NCBI GenBank assembly: GCA_964017235.1
Contig: OZ024929.1
Span: 64,203,603 to 64,267,602 of the forward strand
Source: Sabellastarte sp. h YS-2021
Lineage: Eukaryota > Annelida > Polychaeta > Sabellida > Sabellidae
DNA length: 64,000 nucleotides
Direction of reading: 5' to 3'
Below are positions 10,875-21,199 of the stretch, piece after piece. Position 1 is the first letter of the stretch. Every line of letters starts with the position of its first letter. The notes below the pieces were generated by a model. That model saw only the letters and a program-made list of their open reading frames with translations, was not told where the DNA came from and made no database searches. A program made the translations under genes and the position numbers.

Positions 10875-10987
10875 TCCAGTTTCGAAAGCAAGACCAAATG
10901 GTTTTCATCAGGGGATATAACTGCTACAAAGATATATTTCTTTTGAAAATAAGGTAATTTATTAGGAATAATTTATAAAAATACTTA
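10875..10987. other. spacer between DIRS A and B
   Basis: About 110 bp between the right end of A and the left end of B, duplicated at 15442-15554. It includes TTTTGAAAATAAGGTAATTT, a motif also seen upstream of the Harbinger element near 21135, so this is probably older flanking DNA. Confidence 0.5.
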
Positions 10988-11064
10988 TTTTATTGCGTTA
11001 ATACATCCTATCCAATGGACAATTGCTTTACCGGTCCCGCCAAACGTCAGAAAAAGACGTCCTG

Positions 11065-11152
11065 TATATAATACCGGCAGGACCGGCCAGGAGAGTGCAT
11101 TCGCCAGGTGGCGCATCGTACTTCCTCTTCCTGTCTAGACATCGTGACGTCA
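11065..11152 (+). promoter_or_regulatory. TATA-like and CRE motifs in left terminal repeat of B (first copy)
   Basis: TATATAA at 11065-11071 and a perfect palindromic CRE, TGACGTCA, at 11145-11152 lie in the left terminal repeat about 130-210 bp before the gag ATG. CREs bind ATF/CREB-type factors. Use as a promoter is inferred from position and from conservation of the CRE in element C. Confidence 0.5.
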
Positions 11153-11280
11153 TAGCATCTTTTTCGTTTGGCGCGTGGAGAGTGAAGACATGTTTTCTCG
11201 ATAAGCGAATATTTTGTTCTACACTGAACGCAACTTTTTTAATTCACTTTTAAAGTTATTTAGAAGTATTACCTACAACT

Positions 11281-12244
11281 ATGTCATCTCCAGGACAAAG
11301 ACGAGGCTCCTGCGGACACGCTATGGCTGGGTTCGACTCCCACTCCAAGTGTGCACGTTGTAGGGACAAAGGGCTAGGCGACGACCCCTGCGTCCAGAAG
11401 AAGGAATGTGCTATCTGTAGAGGGTTTAACCCTGAACAGATCCAGCAATTGTCTACCCCTACTTATAAAGACAGGAAAGACAAGAAGGCGACTGCGTCCT
11501 CCTCCACTCCCACTCTCGTGGACCCTGCACACATTAGTGTGCTGGGTAAAGTGGAGAAGGTCAAGGCTGTTCATTCTACCCCTACTACCAAGAAGACGAA
11601 GCGTAGTGAATCCCCCAAGCCTTCTGCCAGTAAGAAGAAATCTTCCAGCAGTAAACCATCAGCTGAAGATTTGAAGCAACTTGATGAGAAGTGGGCAGAG
11701 AGATTCTCCCGTCTTGAGGCAATGTTATTGGCCAAGACTTTCACAGTACCAGTTGAACCAGTTGTGAAACCAGCTTCAGATGTTACTACCAGCCAGAAGC
11801 CATTTTTTTTATCCTGGTGCCACCACCAGCAAGCTGGCTGTAGAGAAACCCGGTCCCGGCCTTGATCAGGTCACCGGTGAAGCTGTAGAGGAGATGGAGA
11901 CTGCCACCCAACCCCTTGGGGTTCCCGGTGCAGGGATAGCAACCCAGCCTGTTCAGGCCCCGTCTCCAGTACATCTAAATGCACTGTTCCCGGATCAGCT
12001 TATCACCAAGGCTGAAGAGGAAATCAGTAGGAATGACGAGAGGCGTTCGTCGGGTACATCACACCGACAGCAAAATCGTTTCCTGCCTTACCCTTCAAGT
12101 GATAGATCTACGGGTCACCATGACAGGAAACCTACCCTTCCGGCTTGGAAGCAGATTAAAGACAAGCAACAGGCCAGGAAAGGTCGTGGCAAGGCCTCAA
12201 CGTTCTCCCAGAAGCCTGCCAAGGGGTTCAAGCCTCATAAATGA
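11281..12244 (+). pseudogene. DIRS B gag-like gene, first copy
   Basis: ATG at 11281 (MSSPGQRRGSCGH). The N-terminal Cys pattern C-x13-C-x2-C, then C, C-x2-C (KCARC, DDPC, CAIC) is shared with A, C and D and suggests a metal-binding module. A Ser/Lys-rich stretch and WAERFSRLEAMLL follow. An indel near 11810 shifts the frame. The second part ends with PAWKQIKDK, a basic tail and KPHK, TGA at 12242-12244. Relative to A and C, the central domain (WLCxKL, AAGFxRC, LLRRDSY) is absent: the sequence passes from a Pro-rich segment straight to LFPDQL. The protein is thus internally deleted as well as frameshifted. Confidence 0.75.
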
Positions 12245-12640
12245 CAATCAATGTGTAAATTATGTGACCGGTCAGAAGAACTCTGTACATGTCACCGGTC
12301 AGGGAGGCTTGAACCCAGCACCAGTGGTGTCCAAGAACAGCAAAGTGACTTTAAATTTCAATGTAGACTCACATGTTGCAAATGCTCATATTGTCACCGG
12401 GTTGCCACAAAGGAAAGGCGTAAATCCCGCCTTTTGTCAAATGTACACAGAAATAAAATATGTGAAAAATGTTTCTTGTGTAGGTCACTTGTGTTCTGTA
12501 GATCCTGTCACCAATGCCCAACATGCTGTTATAGATCCTCCTGTAGGGGCAAGGTTAAAACAGTATTGGCAAAAATGGGAGTCCTTGGGTTCGAGTCCAA
12601 AAGTAGTTACCACACTAAGGGAGGGTTATACCCTCCCGTT
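12245..12640 (+). CDS. Cys-rich frame following gag in frame (DIRS B, first copy)
   Basis: The gag frame continues after TGA with QSM (ATG at 12251), then CKLCDR, CTC, CRLTCCKCSYC, CEKCFLC, CRSCHQCPTCC and CRG. The frame stays open past 13228, but similarity to A and C ends near codon 130, so 12640 is an approximate functional end. The RT frame overlaps at +1. An ATG six bases after the gag stop would allow reinitiation; readthrough is the alternative. Confidence 0.6.
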
Positions 12641-13228
12641 CAGGTACAGACCCTACTTGACAAGGTCACCGACTGTAATAAGCAGCTACCACAATCCAAC
12701 CAAACAGTCCTTCCTTGTGGAGGCACTGTATCAGCTGATAAACAAAAATGCAGTCGAACCGGTAGAAAACCAAAATTCACTGGGGTTTTACAACCGGCTA
12801 TTTTTGGTACCCAAACCCAACAACCGGTGGAGACCCATCCTGGACCTGAGCACCTTGAACACCTTTTTAAACACAGAGTCGTTCAAGATGGAGACCCCAG
12901 AGACAATAAGAACCTCCCTACAGGCAGGGGAGTGGGTCACATCCATAGATTTCAAAGACGCATACTTCCACATACCCATTCACAGTCAGTCCAGGAAGTA
13001 CTTGCGTTTTCATCTCCAGGGTCGATCTTACCAGTTCAAAGCCCTACCCTTTGGCCTATCCACAGCCCCCATGGAGTTCACAGTGGTGGCCAAAGAGGTC
13101 AAACTTATGGCACTTCAGAAGGGTGTAAGGACCCACCAGTACCTAGACGACTGGCTGGTGAGAGCCTCTACCCACGACACTTGTCTCCAGCATACTCAAA
13201 CTCTGGTCACACTTTGTCAGGGACTAGG
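12500..13228 (+). pseudogene. DIRS B reverse transcriptase, 5' part cut at duplication junction
   Basis: The RT frame is open from within gag (11979) to the junction. It shows VGARLKQYW, TLREGYTLPF, FYNRLFLVPKPN, RPILDLSTLN, IDFKDAYFHIPI, ALPFGLSTAPM and QYLDDWLV. After QGLGW the sequence switches to gag A (duplication junction at 13229). RNase H and everything after it are missing from this copy. Confidence 0.85.
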
Positions 13229-13647
13229 ATGGGCACGTCTCTTCAGCATTTGGCGGACAGTTTATTTGTGCACATGTCAAACCTGATCTTACTCAGAAGG
13301 GACTCGTATCTGGACTTTGTTAAACCGGGAGTCAAACAAGATACCATGAACCTGTTACGTAACGCCCCCATGTTTGGGTACAGGTTGTTCCCGGATGCTG
13401 CCATTATGATGGCGGAGCAGGATATCCAGAAACATGAAACCAGTAGTGTTGCTCAGGGACCCGGACCGGGTGCTCCTCAGCACACTAGCTGGAGAGGATC
13501 ACACCTCCTGCCTCATCTGAACAGACGTCTCAACAGCAGCATCAGCCTTGGAGACAATTTAGTAGGAGTCGTTCCAGGGGACGCGGAAGGGGACGGGGCT
13601 CCAACCCTCGTTTCTCCAAGTCGCAGTCATACAAGCCATATAAATGA
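13229..13647 (+). pseudogene. DIRS A gag-like, C-terminal fragment (second copy)
   Basis: Begins at the duplication junction with MGTSLQHLADS and ends in the RG-rich tail and TGA at 13645-13647. It contains the conserved LLRRDSYLDFVK and LFPDAA blocks and the same internal frameshift as the first copy. Confidence 0.75.
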
Positions 13648-14046
13648 CACTTATTGTGTTGGTCCAACTCTCAATCATGTAAGGGCAATTCAGTTGGACC
13701 CAAAGTTTCAGACCAAAGTTATGGCAAAGACTCTAAACTTAGACAGTTTGGTTACACAGACAATGACAAATTCAGTGGTGTCAACAACTTTAAATCCCCA
13801 GGATGTATTTTATCCTGCTGTAAGTCGTGTTCTTACTGTTCATTCACACGGGCCTCCACAAAGAATGGAGTGAGACCCGGTCAATGTCTGAGCAAAATAA
13901 AGCATGTCAAAGGTGTTTTTTTGTGTAAATCCATGTCTTTCTGTCCCATCTGCTCCCAATGTCCCCAATGCTGTCGCCGGACAGACTGTAGGGGGACGAT
14001 TACAACAGTTTTGGCATATCTGGCAAGAAATGGGTGCGAATCCTAG
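13648..14046 (+). CDS. Cys-rich frame, DIRS A second copy
   Basis: Same protein as 9081-9479 apart from the region of the single substitution near 13800. Open from the gag TGA to TAG at 14044-14046. Confidence 0.6.
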   Translation, partial: HLLCWSNSQSCKGNSVGPKVSDQSYGKDSKLRQFGYTDNDKFSGVNNFKSPGCILSCCKSCSYCSFTRASTKNGVRPGQCLSKIKHVKGVFLCKSMSFCPICSQCPQCCRRTDCRGTITTVLAYLARNGCES

Positions 14047-15417
14047 GGTGGTTTCTGTACTGAGGGACGGTTATTCCCTCCCCTTCAGTCAGAGACCTCT
14101 CTTAACAAGATTCCCTTTGATTCACAGACTCACAGTGGTTACGCAAATCCTACCAAAAGCCGTTTCCTCAAAGAGGCTTTGCTAAATCTCATAGCAAAGC
14201 TGGAAGTAGAAAAAGTGGTTATCAAGTCGTCTCTGGCTTTTTACAACCGGCTCTTTCTTGTCCCCAAACCGAACAGAAAATGGAGGCCAATCTTGGATCT
14301 AAGTCCGTTAAACCTGTATTTGAAGACCAGTTCCTTCAAGATGGAAAATCCGGAGACGATCCGGTTATCCTTGCAGACAGGGAAATGGGTAACCTCGCTG
14401 GACTTCAGCGATGCATATTTCCACATTCCAGTCAACCAAAGGTCAAGAAAGTATCTGAGGTTCTTCCTGAACAACCAAACCTTCCAATTCATAGCTCTCC
14501 CCTTTGGTTTGGCCACAGCTCCCCTCAAGTTTACAAAGGTGGTCAAAGAAGTGAAGCTGATGGCTCAGGCCAGGGGTATCCAAATCCAGCAATACCTAGA
14601 CGACTGGTTGCTGAGAGCCCAGTGCCGGGAAACCTGCCTACAAGATACCCAGATCCTCTTGGCCCTTTGCCAACAGTTAGGATGGGTAGTCAACAAGAAG
14701 AAATCAGAGTTGGAACCCCAGCAAATTTTCAATTTCGTAGGCTACCGGTTCGACCTTGTATCCGGTCGGGTCCTTCCCACTCAGCACTGGTGGATAGCTC
14801 TCCAGGAAAAATTAAATTTCATCAAGAACCGGAGCAGCTGCACAGTCAGACAGTTCATGTTCCTGATAGGGCTGCTTACAACCACAGAGAAGCAAGTTTC
14901 GTCGGGACGTCTTCATATGAGGCCTATTCAATGGCATTTGAAATGTCACTGGCATGTCCCCGAAGTTCTAGAGAAGTTCATCCCGGTTCCCCCGTCACTC
15001 CATCCACACCTAGACTGGTGGTTAGACAAAAGCAATGTACTGGGGGGCCAACCTTTGCACCCTCTTCAACACGCTCTTCAGCTGTTTACAGACGCCCCAA
15101 ACGCAAGAGGCACTTGGTCTCCCATAGAGAGTCGCCTTCACATAAACTTCTTAGAACTAAAGGCAGTCCTCCTGGCCCTGAAGAGCTTCGAGCATCTTTG
15201 CAGGGACCAGATTGTTCTTGTTGCGACAGACAACACAACAGTGGTCTCCTACATCAACAAGCAGGGCGGTATGAAGTCAGGCTCTCTGTGTGCCCTCCTT
15301 TGGAGACTGCTATCCTGGTGCCATCCTAGGAGAATTGTCCTGAGGGCAAGACACATCCCAGGTGGCTTGAATGTGATAGCAGACAAGCTTTCCAGACACA
15401 ATAATTTCAACTTATAA
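13948..15417 (+). pseudogene. DIRS A RT-RNase H, second copy
   Basis: Duplicate of 9381-10850 with the same frameshift near 14115-14145 and the same truncated end (NNFNL). One visible change puts Arg (CGG) in place of Trp (TGG) in the PETI(R/W)LSLQ stretch. B and C also suggest Arg there, so the second copy keeps the ancestral state. Confidence 0.85.
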
Positions 15418-15554
15418 AAATTTAATTTACTTATTAAATTTTCCAGTTTCGAAAGCAAGACCAAATGGTTTTCATCAGGGGATATAACTGCTACAAAGAT
15501 ATATTTCTTTTGAAAATAAGGTAATTTATTAGGAATAATTTATAAAAATACTTA

Positions 15555-15748
15555 TTTTATTGTGTTAATACATCCTATCCAATGGACAATTGCTTTACCG
15601 GTCCCGCCAAACGTCAGAAAAAGACGTCCTGTATATAATACCGGCAGGACCGGCCAGGAGAGTGCATTCGCCAGGTGGCGCATCGTACTTCCTCTTCCTG
15701 TCTAGACATCGTGACGTCATAGCATCTTTTTCGTTTGGCGCGTGGAGA
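15555..15748 (+). repeat. left inverted terminal repeat of DIRS B
   Basis: Starts TTTTATTG(T)GTTAATAC. The stretch from CCAAACGTCAG to GTGACGTCATAGCATCTTTT is found inverted at 20585-20720. It carries TATATAA at 15632-15638. Compared with the first copy the start has one C-to-T change. Confidence 0.88.
15712..15719. promoter_or_regulatory. palindromic CRE (TGACGTCA) in DIRS B left repeat
   Basis: Perfect TGACGTCA, 129 bp before the gag ATG. The same octamer sits in the right repeat at 20605-20612 and in both repeats of element C (32887-32894 and 41622-41629), although the surrounding sequence has diverged. Element A lacks it. Confidence 0.55.
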
Positions 15749-15847
15749 GTGAAGACATGTTTTCTCGATAAGCGAATATTTTGTTCTACACTGAACGCAA
15801 CTTTTTTAATTCACTTTTAAAGTTATTTAGAAGTATTACCTACAACT

Positions 15848-16808
15848 ATGTCATCTCCAGGACAAAGACGAGGCTCCTGCGGACACGCTATGGCTGGGTT
15901 CGACTCCCACTCCAAGTGTGCACGTTGTAGGGACAAAGGGCTAGGCGACGACCCCTGCGTCCAGAAGAAGGAATGTGCTATCTGTAGAGGGTTTAACCCT
16001 GAACAGATCCAGCAATTGTCTACCCCTACTTATAAAGACAGGAAAGACAAGAAGGCGACTGCGTCCTCCTCCACTCCCACTCTCGTGGACCCTGCACACA
16101 TTAGTGTGCTGGGTAAAGTGGAGAAGGTCAAGGCTGTTCATTCTACCCCTACTACCAAGAAGACGAAGCGTAGTGAATCCCCCAAGCCTTCTGCCAGTAA
16201 GAAGAAATCTTCCAGCAGTAAACCATCAGCTGAAGATTTGAAGCAACTTGATGAGAAGTGGGCAGAGAGATTCTCCCGTCTTGAGGCAATGTTATTGGCC
16301 AAGACTTTCACAGTACCAGTTGAACCAGTTGTGAAACCAGCTTCAGATGTTACTACCAGCCAGAAGCCATTTTTTTATCCTGGTGCCACCACCAGCAAGC
16401 TGGCTGTAGAGAAACCCGGTCCCCGGAGATCAGGTCACCGGTGAAGCTGTAGAGGAGATGGAGACTGCCACCCAACCCCTTGGGGTTGCCGGTGCAGGGA
16501 TAGCAACCCAGCCTGTTCAGGCCCCGTCTCCAGTACATCTAAATGCACTGTTCCCGGATCAGCTTATCACCAAGGCTGAAGAGGAAATCAGTAGGAATGA
16601 CGAGAGGCGTTCGTCGGGTACATCACACCGACAGCAAAATCGTTTCCTGCCTTACCCTTCAAGTGATAGATCTACGGGTCACCATGACAGGAAACCTACC
16701 CTTCCGGCTTGGAAGCAGATTAAAGACAAGCAACAGGCCAGGAAAGGTCGTGGCAAGGCCTCAACGTTCTCCCAGAAGCCTGCCAAGGGGTTCAAGCCTC
16801 ATAAATGA
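15848..16808 (+). pseudogene. DIRS B gag-like gene
   Basis: ATG at 15848. Same organisation as 11281-12244: N-terminal Cys module, Ser/Lys-rich linker, then KPHK and TGA at 16806-16808. The first frame stops at 16444 after a shift near 16420-16440. The second part is open from 16458. The central conserved domain of A and C is absent, as in the first copy. The expected product binds element RNA/DNA in particle assembly; this is inferred from position. Confidence 0.75.
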
Positions 16809-17205
16809 CAATCAATGTGTAAATTATGTGACCGGTCAGAAGAACTCTGTACATGTCACCGGTCAGGGAGGCTTGAACCCAGCACCAGTGGTGTCCAAGA
16901 ACAGCAAAGTGACTTTAAATTTCAATGTAGACTCACATGTTGCAAATGCTCATATTGTCACCGGGTTGCCACAAAGGAAAGGCGTAAATCCCGCCTTTTG
17001 TCAAATGTACACAGAAATAAAATATGTGAAAAATGTTTCTTGTGTAGGTCACTTGTGTTCTGTAGATCCTGTCACCAATGCCCAACATGCTGTTATAGAT
17101 CCTCCTGTAGGGGCAAGGTTAAAACAGTATTGGCAAAAATGGGAGTCCTTGGGTTCGAGTCCAAAAGTAGTTACCACACTAAGGGAGGGTTATACCCTCC
17201 CGTTC
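16809..17205 (+). CDS. Cys-rich frame following gag in frame (DIRS B)
   Basis: Same as 12245-12640. TGA, CAA, TCA, then ATG at 16815 in the gag frame, and Cys clusters CCKCSYC, CEKCFLC, CRSCHQCPTCC and CRG. The end given is where similarity to A and C stops; the frame itself runs on to 18011 inside the RT gene. Confidence 0.6.
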
Positions 17206-19132
17206 AGGTACAGACCCTACTTGACAAGGTCACCGACTGTAATAAGCAGCTACCACAATCCAACCAAACAGTCCTTCCTTGTGGAGGCACTGTATCAGCT
17301 GATAAACAAAAATGCAGTCGAACCGGTAGAAAACCAAAATTCACTGGGGTTTTACAACCGGCTATTTTTGGTACCCAAACCCAACAACCGGTGGAGACCC
17401 ATCCTGGACCTGAGCACCTTGAACACCTTTTTAAACACAGAGTCGTTCAAGATGGAGACCCCAGAGACAATAAGAACCTCCCTACAGGCAGGGGAGTGGG
17501 TCACATCCATAGATTTCAAAGACGCATACTTCCACATACCCATTCACAGTCAGTCCAGGAAGTACTTGCGTTTTCATCTCCAGGGTCGATCTTACCAGTT
17601 CAAAGCCCTACCCTTTGGCCTATCCACAGCCCCCATGGAGTTCACAGTGGTGGCCAAAGAGGTCAAACTTATGGCACTTCAGAAGGGTGTAAGGACCCAC
17701 CAGTACCTAGACGACTGGCTGGTGAGAGCCTCTACCCACGACACTTGTCTCCAGCATACTCAAACTCTGGTCACACTTTGTCAGGGACTAGGATGGCTGG
17801 TGAACAAGGAAAAGTCCGAACTGGCACCCAAACAGGTCTTCAACTTCGTAGGTTACCAGTTCGACCTGAAAGAGGGCAAGGTCAGACCAACAGCAGAACG
17901 TTGGCAGACCTTGACAGACAAGATCAGATCAATACTGTCGGATCCGGTTTGCCCGGTCCGACAATTCATGTCCCTCATAGGTCTACTCAACAGAAAAGCA
18001 AGTACACTTAGGGCGACTCCACATGAGACGCATACAGTGGCACTTGAAAAACAACTGGAGGGTTCCAGAATCACTGGAAAAAGTGATCCCGGTCCCCAAG
18101 TCCCTCCACCCCCATCTAAGGTGGTGGCTGGAGGAAAGCAATGTGCTACTAGGTCAACCATTACACCCTCTAGAACATGCTCTGCAAATATTTACAGACA
18201 CATCAAAAGAAGGGTGGGGCGCTCACTTAGACGAGCACACTGCAAGGGGAACTTGGTCCCTTCCAGAGAGCAAGCTGCACATAAACCACTTAGAGCTAAA
18301 AGCAGTGTTTCTAGCTCTAAAAGAGTTTCGAACCCTCTGTTACAACAAGACAGTACTGATAGCTACAGACAACACAACAGTGGTTGCCTATATCAACAAA
18401 GAGGGGGGGATGAAGTCGGGATCACTGTGTGCCCTACTGTGGCGAATCCTGTCCTGGTGTACCAGACAGCAGATAACCCTCAGGGCACGCCACATCCCCG
18501 GCCGGCTGAACGTGATAGCAGACAAGCTATCCAGACTTGGCCAGACCATTCAAACAGAATGGTCACTTCATCCAGAAGTATTCCAAGCTGTATGCTCAAG
18601 GTGGCACCAGCCACAAGTGGACCTGTTTGCCACCAGTTTCAACAACAAACTGCCACAGTTTGTGTCACCGGTGCCAGATCCCCAGGCTTGGCCAGTGGAT
18701 GCACTCAGCCTCTCCTGGGAGGACCTGGACCCATATGCCTTTCCACCAGCAGCCATTTTGGGCAAAGTGGTGGAGAAGTTACAGGACTACCCTTGCAACA
18801 GAATAATTCTGATTGCCCCAGGGTGGCCCAACATGCCCTGGTTCTGGGATCTAGTGGCAATGTCCAGTCAAATCCCACTGTGCCTGCCCAACATACCAAA
18901 CCTGGTATCTCAGCCATTCAACCAGGTCCTTCACAGGAACCTGTCAAATCTGAACTTACATGCCTGGCTCCTAGAGCCTCAGCAATCAAGGAGCAGGGCT
19001 TCTCTGAGGCAGTGGCAGCACGAATTGAGGCTCCTCAAAGAGGATCAACCAGATCTGTCTATGAGGCAAAGTGGACCATTTTTACAAAGTGGTGCCTCAG
19101 TAATCAGGTGGACTTCAGGGCACCACCTCTGA
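17064..19132 (+). pseudogene. DIRS B reverse transcriptase-RNase H-MT-like gene
   Basis: The RT has LPFGLSTAPM, YLDDW (about 17704) and FVGYQFDL. A small deletion near 17985-18010 (after SLIGLL) shifts the frame. The rest is open from 18023 to TGA at 19132. It covers the linker WHLKNNWRVPE, RNase H (IFTDTSKEGWGAHL, HLELKAVFLALKEF, ATDNTTVVAYIN, ARHIPGRLNVIADKLSR) and a C-terminal region (VDLFATSFNNKLPQFVSP, DALSLSWEDLDPYAFPP, RIILIAPGWPNMPWF) at the position of the Dam-methyltransferase-like domain described for DIRS elements. All RNase H acidic residues appear present. One frameshift separates RT from RNase H. Confidence 0.88.
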
Positions 19133-20085
19133 AAGCCATTGCTGACTTCCTCCTGCACTTGTTTCAGGACAAGAAGTTGCAACCAGGCACTATTGATGGC
19201 TACAGATCAGCCATTGCTGACAAACTGGGCAATTCCACCATTAATGTCAGCAAGGATGAAAATCTCACTCGTCTCCTGGACAGTTTCCATTGAGACAGAC
19301 CCAAGGGCAGGAGGGGCATCCCCTCTTGGAACCTTTCCCTGGTGCTTCACCAGCTGACAAAGGCTCCCTTTGAACCCCTTAAAGAGGCCTCCTTGAAACA
19401 TCTGACTTTCAAGACTGTTTTCTTGCTGGCCTTAGGTTCTGGTAAACGCAGGAGTGAGATCCATGCTTGGTTACATAAGAACATCAGACACCAGTCAGAC
19501 TGGTCTAAGGTGTCCTTGTACCCCTCACCCAGCTTCCTTTCCAAGAATCAGCTGGCCAAGGAGGGTCCAGACAGCGTGGCTGCAGTGGTCATTCCAGCCC
19601 TGGCACCATCTCTGGATAAATCACTCAAGGGTGATAGGTCCCTATGTCCAGTTAGAGCCCTACGCTACTACTTGGACAGGACCTCAGACCTTAGGCAGAA
19701 TAAGGAGTTGGTCTTTGTCTCCTTCAAGAAGGGGTTTGACAAAGACATCTCACCTGCCACCATCTCCTCATGGATCAAACAGACTGTGATTCTGTGCTAT
19801 GAGCTCTCCGACCAAGAGGCCCTATCCTTACATCAGGTTAAAGCCCATGATGTTAGGGCCTTTGCTGCTTCTAAGGCCTTCCATTCAGGGATCTCCTTAG
19901 ACCAGATTTTGTCAGCCTGCCACTGGAAATCCCACAACACCTTCACTCAGTTTTATTTGAAGGATGTTGCCTGGGCTGACTCAAGAGCTTTTCCACCTGG
20001 GACCTGTAGTGGCTGCCCAGCAGGTGCACCACCAGGCCCAGAAGTGAGGAGATGTTGTATATATGTAAATATGTACATATTGTAA
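18964..20085 (+). pseudogene. DIRS B tyrosine recombinase, one nonsense mutation
   Basis: It overlaps the end of the RT gene in another frame. The N-terminal core-binding part reads SVYEAKWTIFTKW, DFLLHLFQ and IDGYRSAIADKLG. Element C starts this gene with ATG (MAPRA), but B has lost that ATG (LAPRA). TGA at 19291-19293 replaces the Arg codon AGA of C. The frame then continues with the catalytic domain: GSGKRRSEIHAW (first Arg), HDVRAFAASKAF (His and second Arg), ACHWKSH and FTQFYLKDVAW (Tyr nucleophile). A small indel near 19982 shifts the last ~20 codons; the family's ending (ELFHLGPVVAAQQ) is in the other frame, with a stop near 20048. In life it would integrate circular element DNA. Confidence 0.88.
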
Positions 20086-20433
20086 ATATGCCAGATATGT
20101 ACATAGTGTAAATAGTTTTCAATGTACATATTTTTCTATAAAAAAAAAAAAAACAAAAAAAAACTGTGATTTGCTTCCTTTGGGAAGTTTATTTCTTCTG
20201 GGACTGAACTCAGCCCTCTCTCTCTCTATCTTCCCCTACTCAGATCAACTCTGGGAGGGAAAGAAAAAGAGGGGGGCAACGACGGTAGACTCCCGGTTAA
20301 CCGGTGAGTTGGTAGCCGACCTTGACCTCTCAGGGTTCTCTGACCCTAGGTCAAATGGGCCTGCGCAATTTGTTTTGTTATGAGTTCACTTAAGTCCCTA
20401 GCTGCTTACCCGCCTACCAAGCAGTAGTTATTC
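20086..20433 (+). other. DIRS B 3' non-coding region
   Basis: TGTAAATA-rich sequence, an A-rich run (20142-20163), then a C/T-rich part and a GC-richer stretch before the complementary region. The same order is found in element C (40860-41450), apart from the SINE there. No coding frame. Confidence 0.7.
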
Positions 20434-20530
20434 AGCAATTGTCCATTGGATAGGATGTATTAACGCAATAAAATTGCAAATTTAATAAGTAAATTAAATT
20501 TTTATAAGTTAATACCCTATCCAATGGACA
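20434..20530. repeat. DIRS B internal complementary region
   Basis: 20434-20473 is the reverse complement of the outer left end (ATTGTCCATTGGATAGGATG, TTAACGCAATAAAA). 20474-20530 is the reverse complement of the outer right end (TTGCAAATTTAATAAG, then TTATAAGTTAATACCC). The head-to-head junction inside AATAAAATTGCAAA defines the element's outer ends as TTTTATTGC (left, 15555) and TTTGCAA (right, about 20805). Confidence 0.9.
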
Positions 20531-20805
20531 GGCAAGGCCCACCCAACCGGCCCCGCTATCAGCTTACTAGGGGTCTTACTAAGACTAGACACAAAAAGAT
20601 GCTATGACGTCACGATGTCTAGACAGGAAGAGGAAGTACGATGCGCCACCTGGCGAATGCACTCTCCTGGCCGGTCCTGCCGGTATTATATACAGGACGT
20701 CTTTTTCTGATGTTTGGCAGGACCGGTCGCGCCGACCGGTAAAGCAATTGTCCATTGGATAGGGTATTAACTTATAAAAATTTAATTTCCTTATTAAATT
20801 TGCAA
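20500..20805 (-). repeat. right inverted terminal repeat of DIRS B
   Basis: Bounded by TTAATACCCTATCCAATGG and its inverse TTGTCCATTGGATAGGG near 20748. The interior is the inverse of the left repeat, including the CRE at 20605-20612 and the inverted TATA-like element. It overlaps the complementary region at its inner edge. Confidence 0.85.
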
Positions 20806-21187
20806 GTTTGCTTGTGTTAAGTATCCGTGTTACAATATTTTATAAAATCCATCCACGAAAGCATGAAGGAAGGCATTTTCTTATTTTAAATGAAATTGTT
20901 AAATATTTTATCAAAATACTTACAGTTTGGTTGTGTAAAATATCTGTTTTACAATATTTTTATAAAATTCAAATAGATTATATATTTATAAAATGAACTA
21001 CTACAATGTACTAGTTTGCTCATCCGCTGTGTACGCTTCAAACTTAAAATATGTCTTCTCCCTTCGAAATCCAAATTCAAACTGCGTAGTTATAGATAAA
21101 TCCCTGTACTTATAAACCTGTATTTAGAAACCTACATTTCTTCTGAAAATAAGGTAATTTTATTTCACTTTAAAATGTTTATAAATC
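20806..21187. other. AT-rich gap between DIRS B and Harbinger
   Basis: Contains repeated ATTTTATAAAATACTTACAG-like strings (about 20836, 20911, 20955) similar to 29105 beyond the Harbinger element. It is probably old flanking intron DNA into which both elements inserted. No gene seen. Confidence 0.5.
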
Positions 21188-21199
21188 TTATGCCCCTGT

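Larger units (their letters stand above)
10988..13228 (+). mobile_element. DIRS element B, 5' half (first copy, cut by duplication)
   Basis: The left terminal repeat starts TTTTATTGCGTTAATAC at 10988. The gag-like gene, Cys-rich frame and RT follow until the duplication junction inside the RT, after QGLGW. The complete version is at 15555-20805. Confidence 0.85.
13229..15441 (+). mobile_element. DIRS A, 3' part (second copy)
   Basis: Duplicate of 8662-10874. It lacks the left terminal repeat and the first two thirds of gag, and keeps the Cys-rich frame, the RT-RNase H and the short right end. Confidence 0.88.
8662..17792 (+). repeat. 4.57-kb tandem segmental duplication
   Basis: 8662-13228 (4,567 bp) is repeated as 13229-17792 (4,564 bp). 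Only about seven differences were found: single substitutions near 9234, 9796, 10480, 10995 and 11923, one T fewer in the T-run near 11805, and a short change near 11855. The unit runs from the middle of gag A to the middle of the RT of B. The junction shares ATGG: gccATGGgcacg at the left edge, aggATGGctgg at the right edge, and aggATGGgcacg at the junction. The 4-bp microhomology suggests a microhomology-mediated or template-switch event. Confidence 0.93.
15555..20805 (+). mobile_element. DIRS-type retrotransposon B, full-length
   Basis: About 5.25 kb with every landmark of a DIRS element: left inverted terminal repeat (15555-15748), gag-like gene, RT-RNase H-methyltransferase-like gene, overlapping tyrosine recombinase, internal complementary region (20434-20530) and right inverted terminal repeat (20500-20805). 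The complementary region is the reverse complement of the outer left end joined to the reverse complement of the outer right end, as the DIRS rolling/circle replication model requires. No target duplication is seen, as expected. The genes carry several lesions, so it is full-length but dead. Confidence 0.92.

Noticed and set aside
16543-19293. 916-codon frame read as one large protein
   Set aside because: It fuses the RT, an out-of-frame shadow of RNase H, and the recombinase start. A frameshift near 17990 explains it; it is not a natural fusion.
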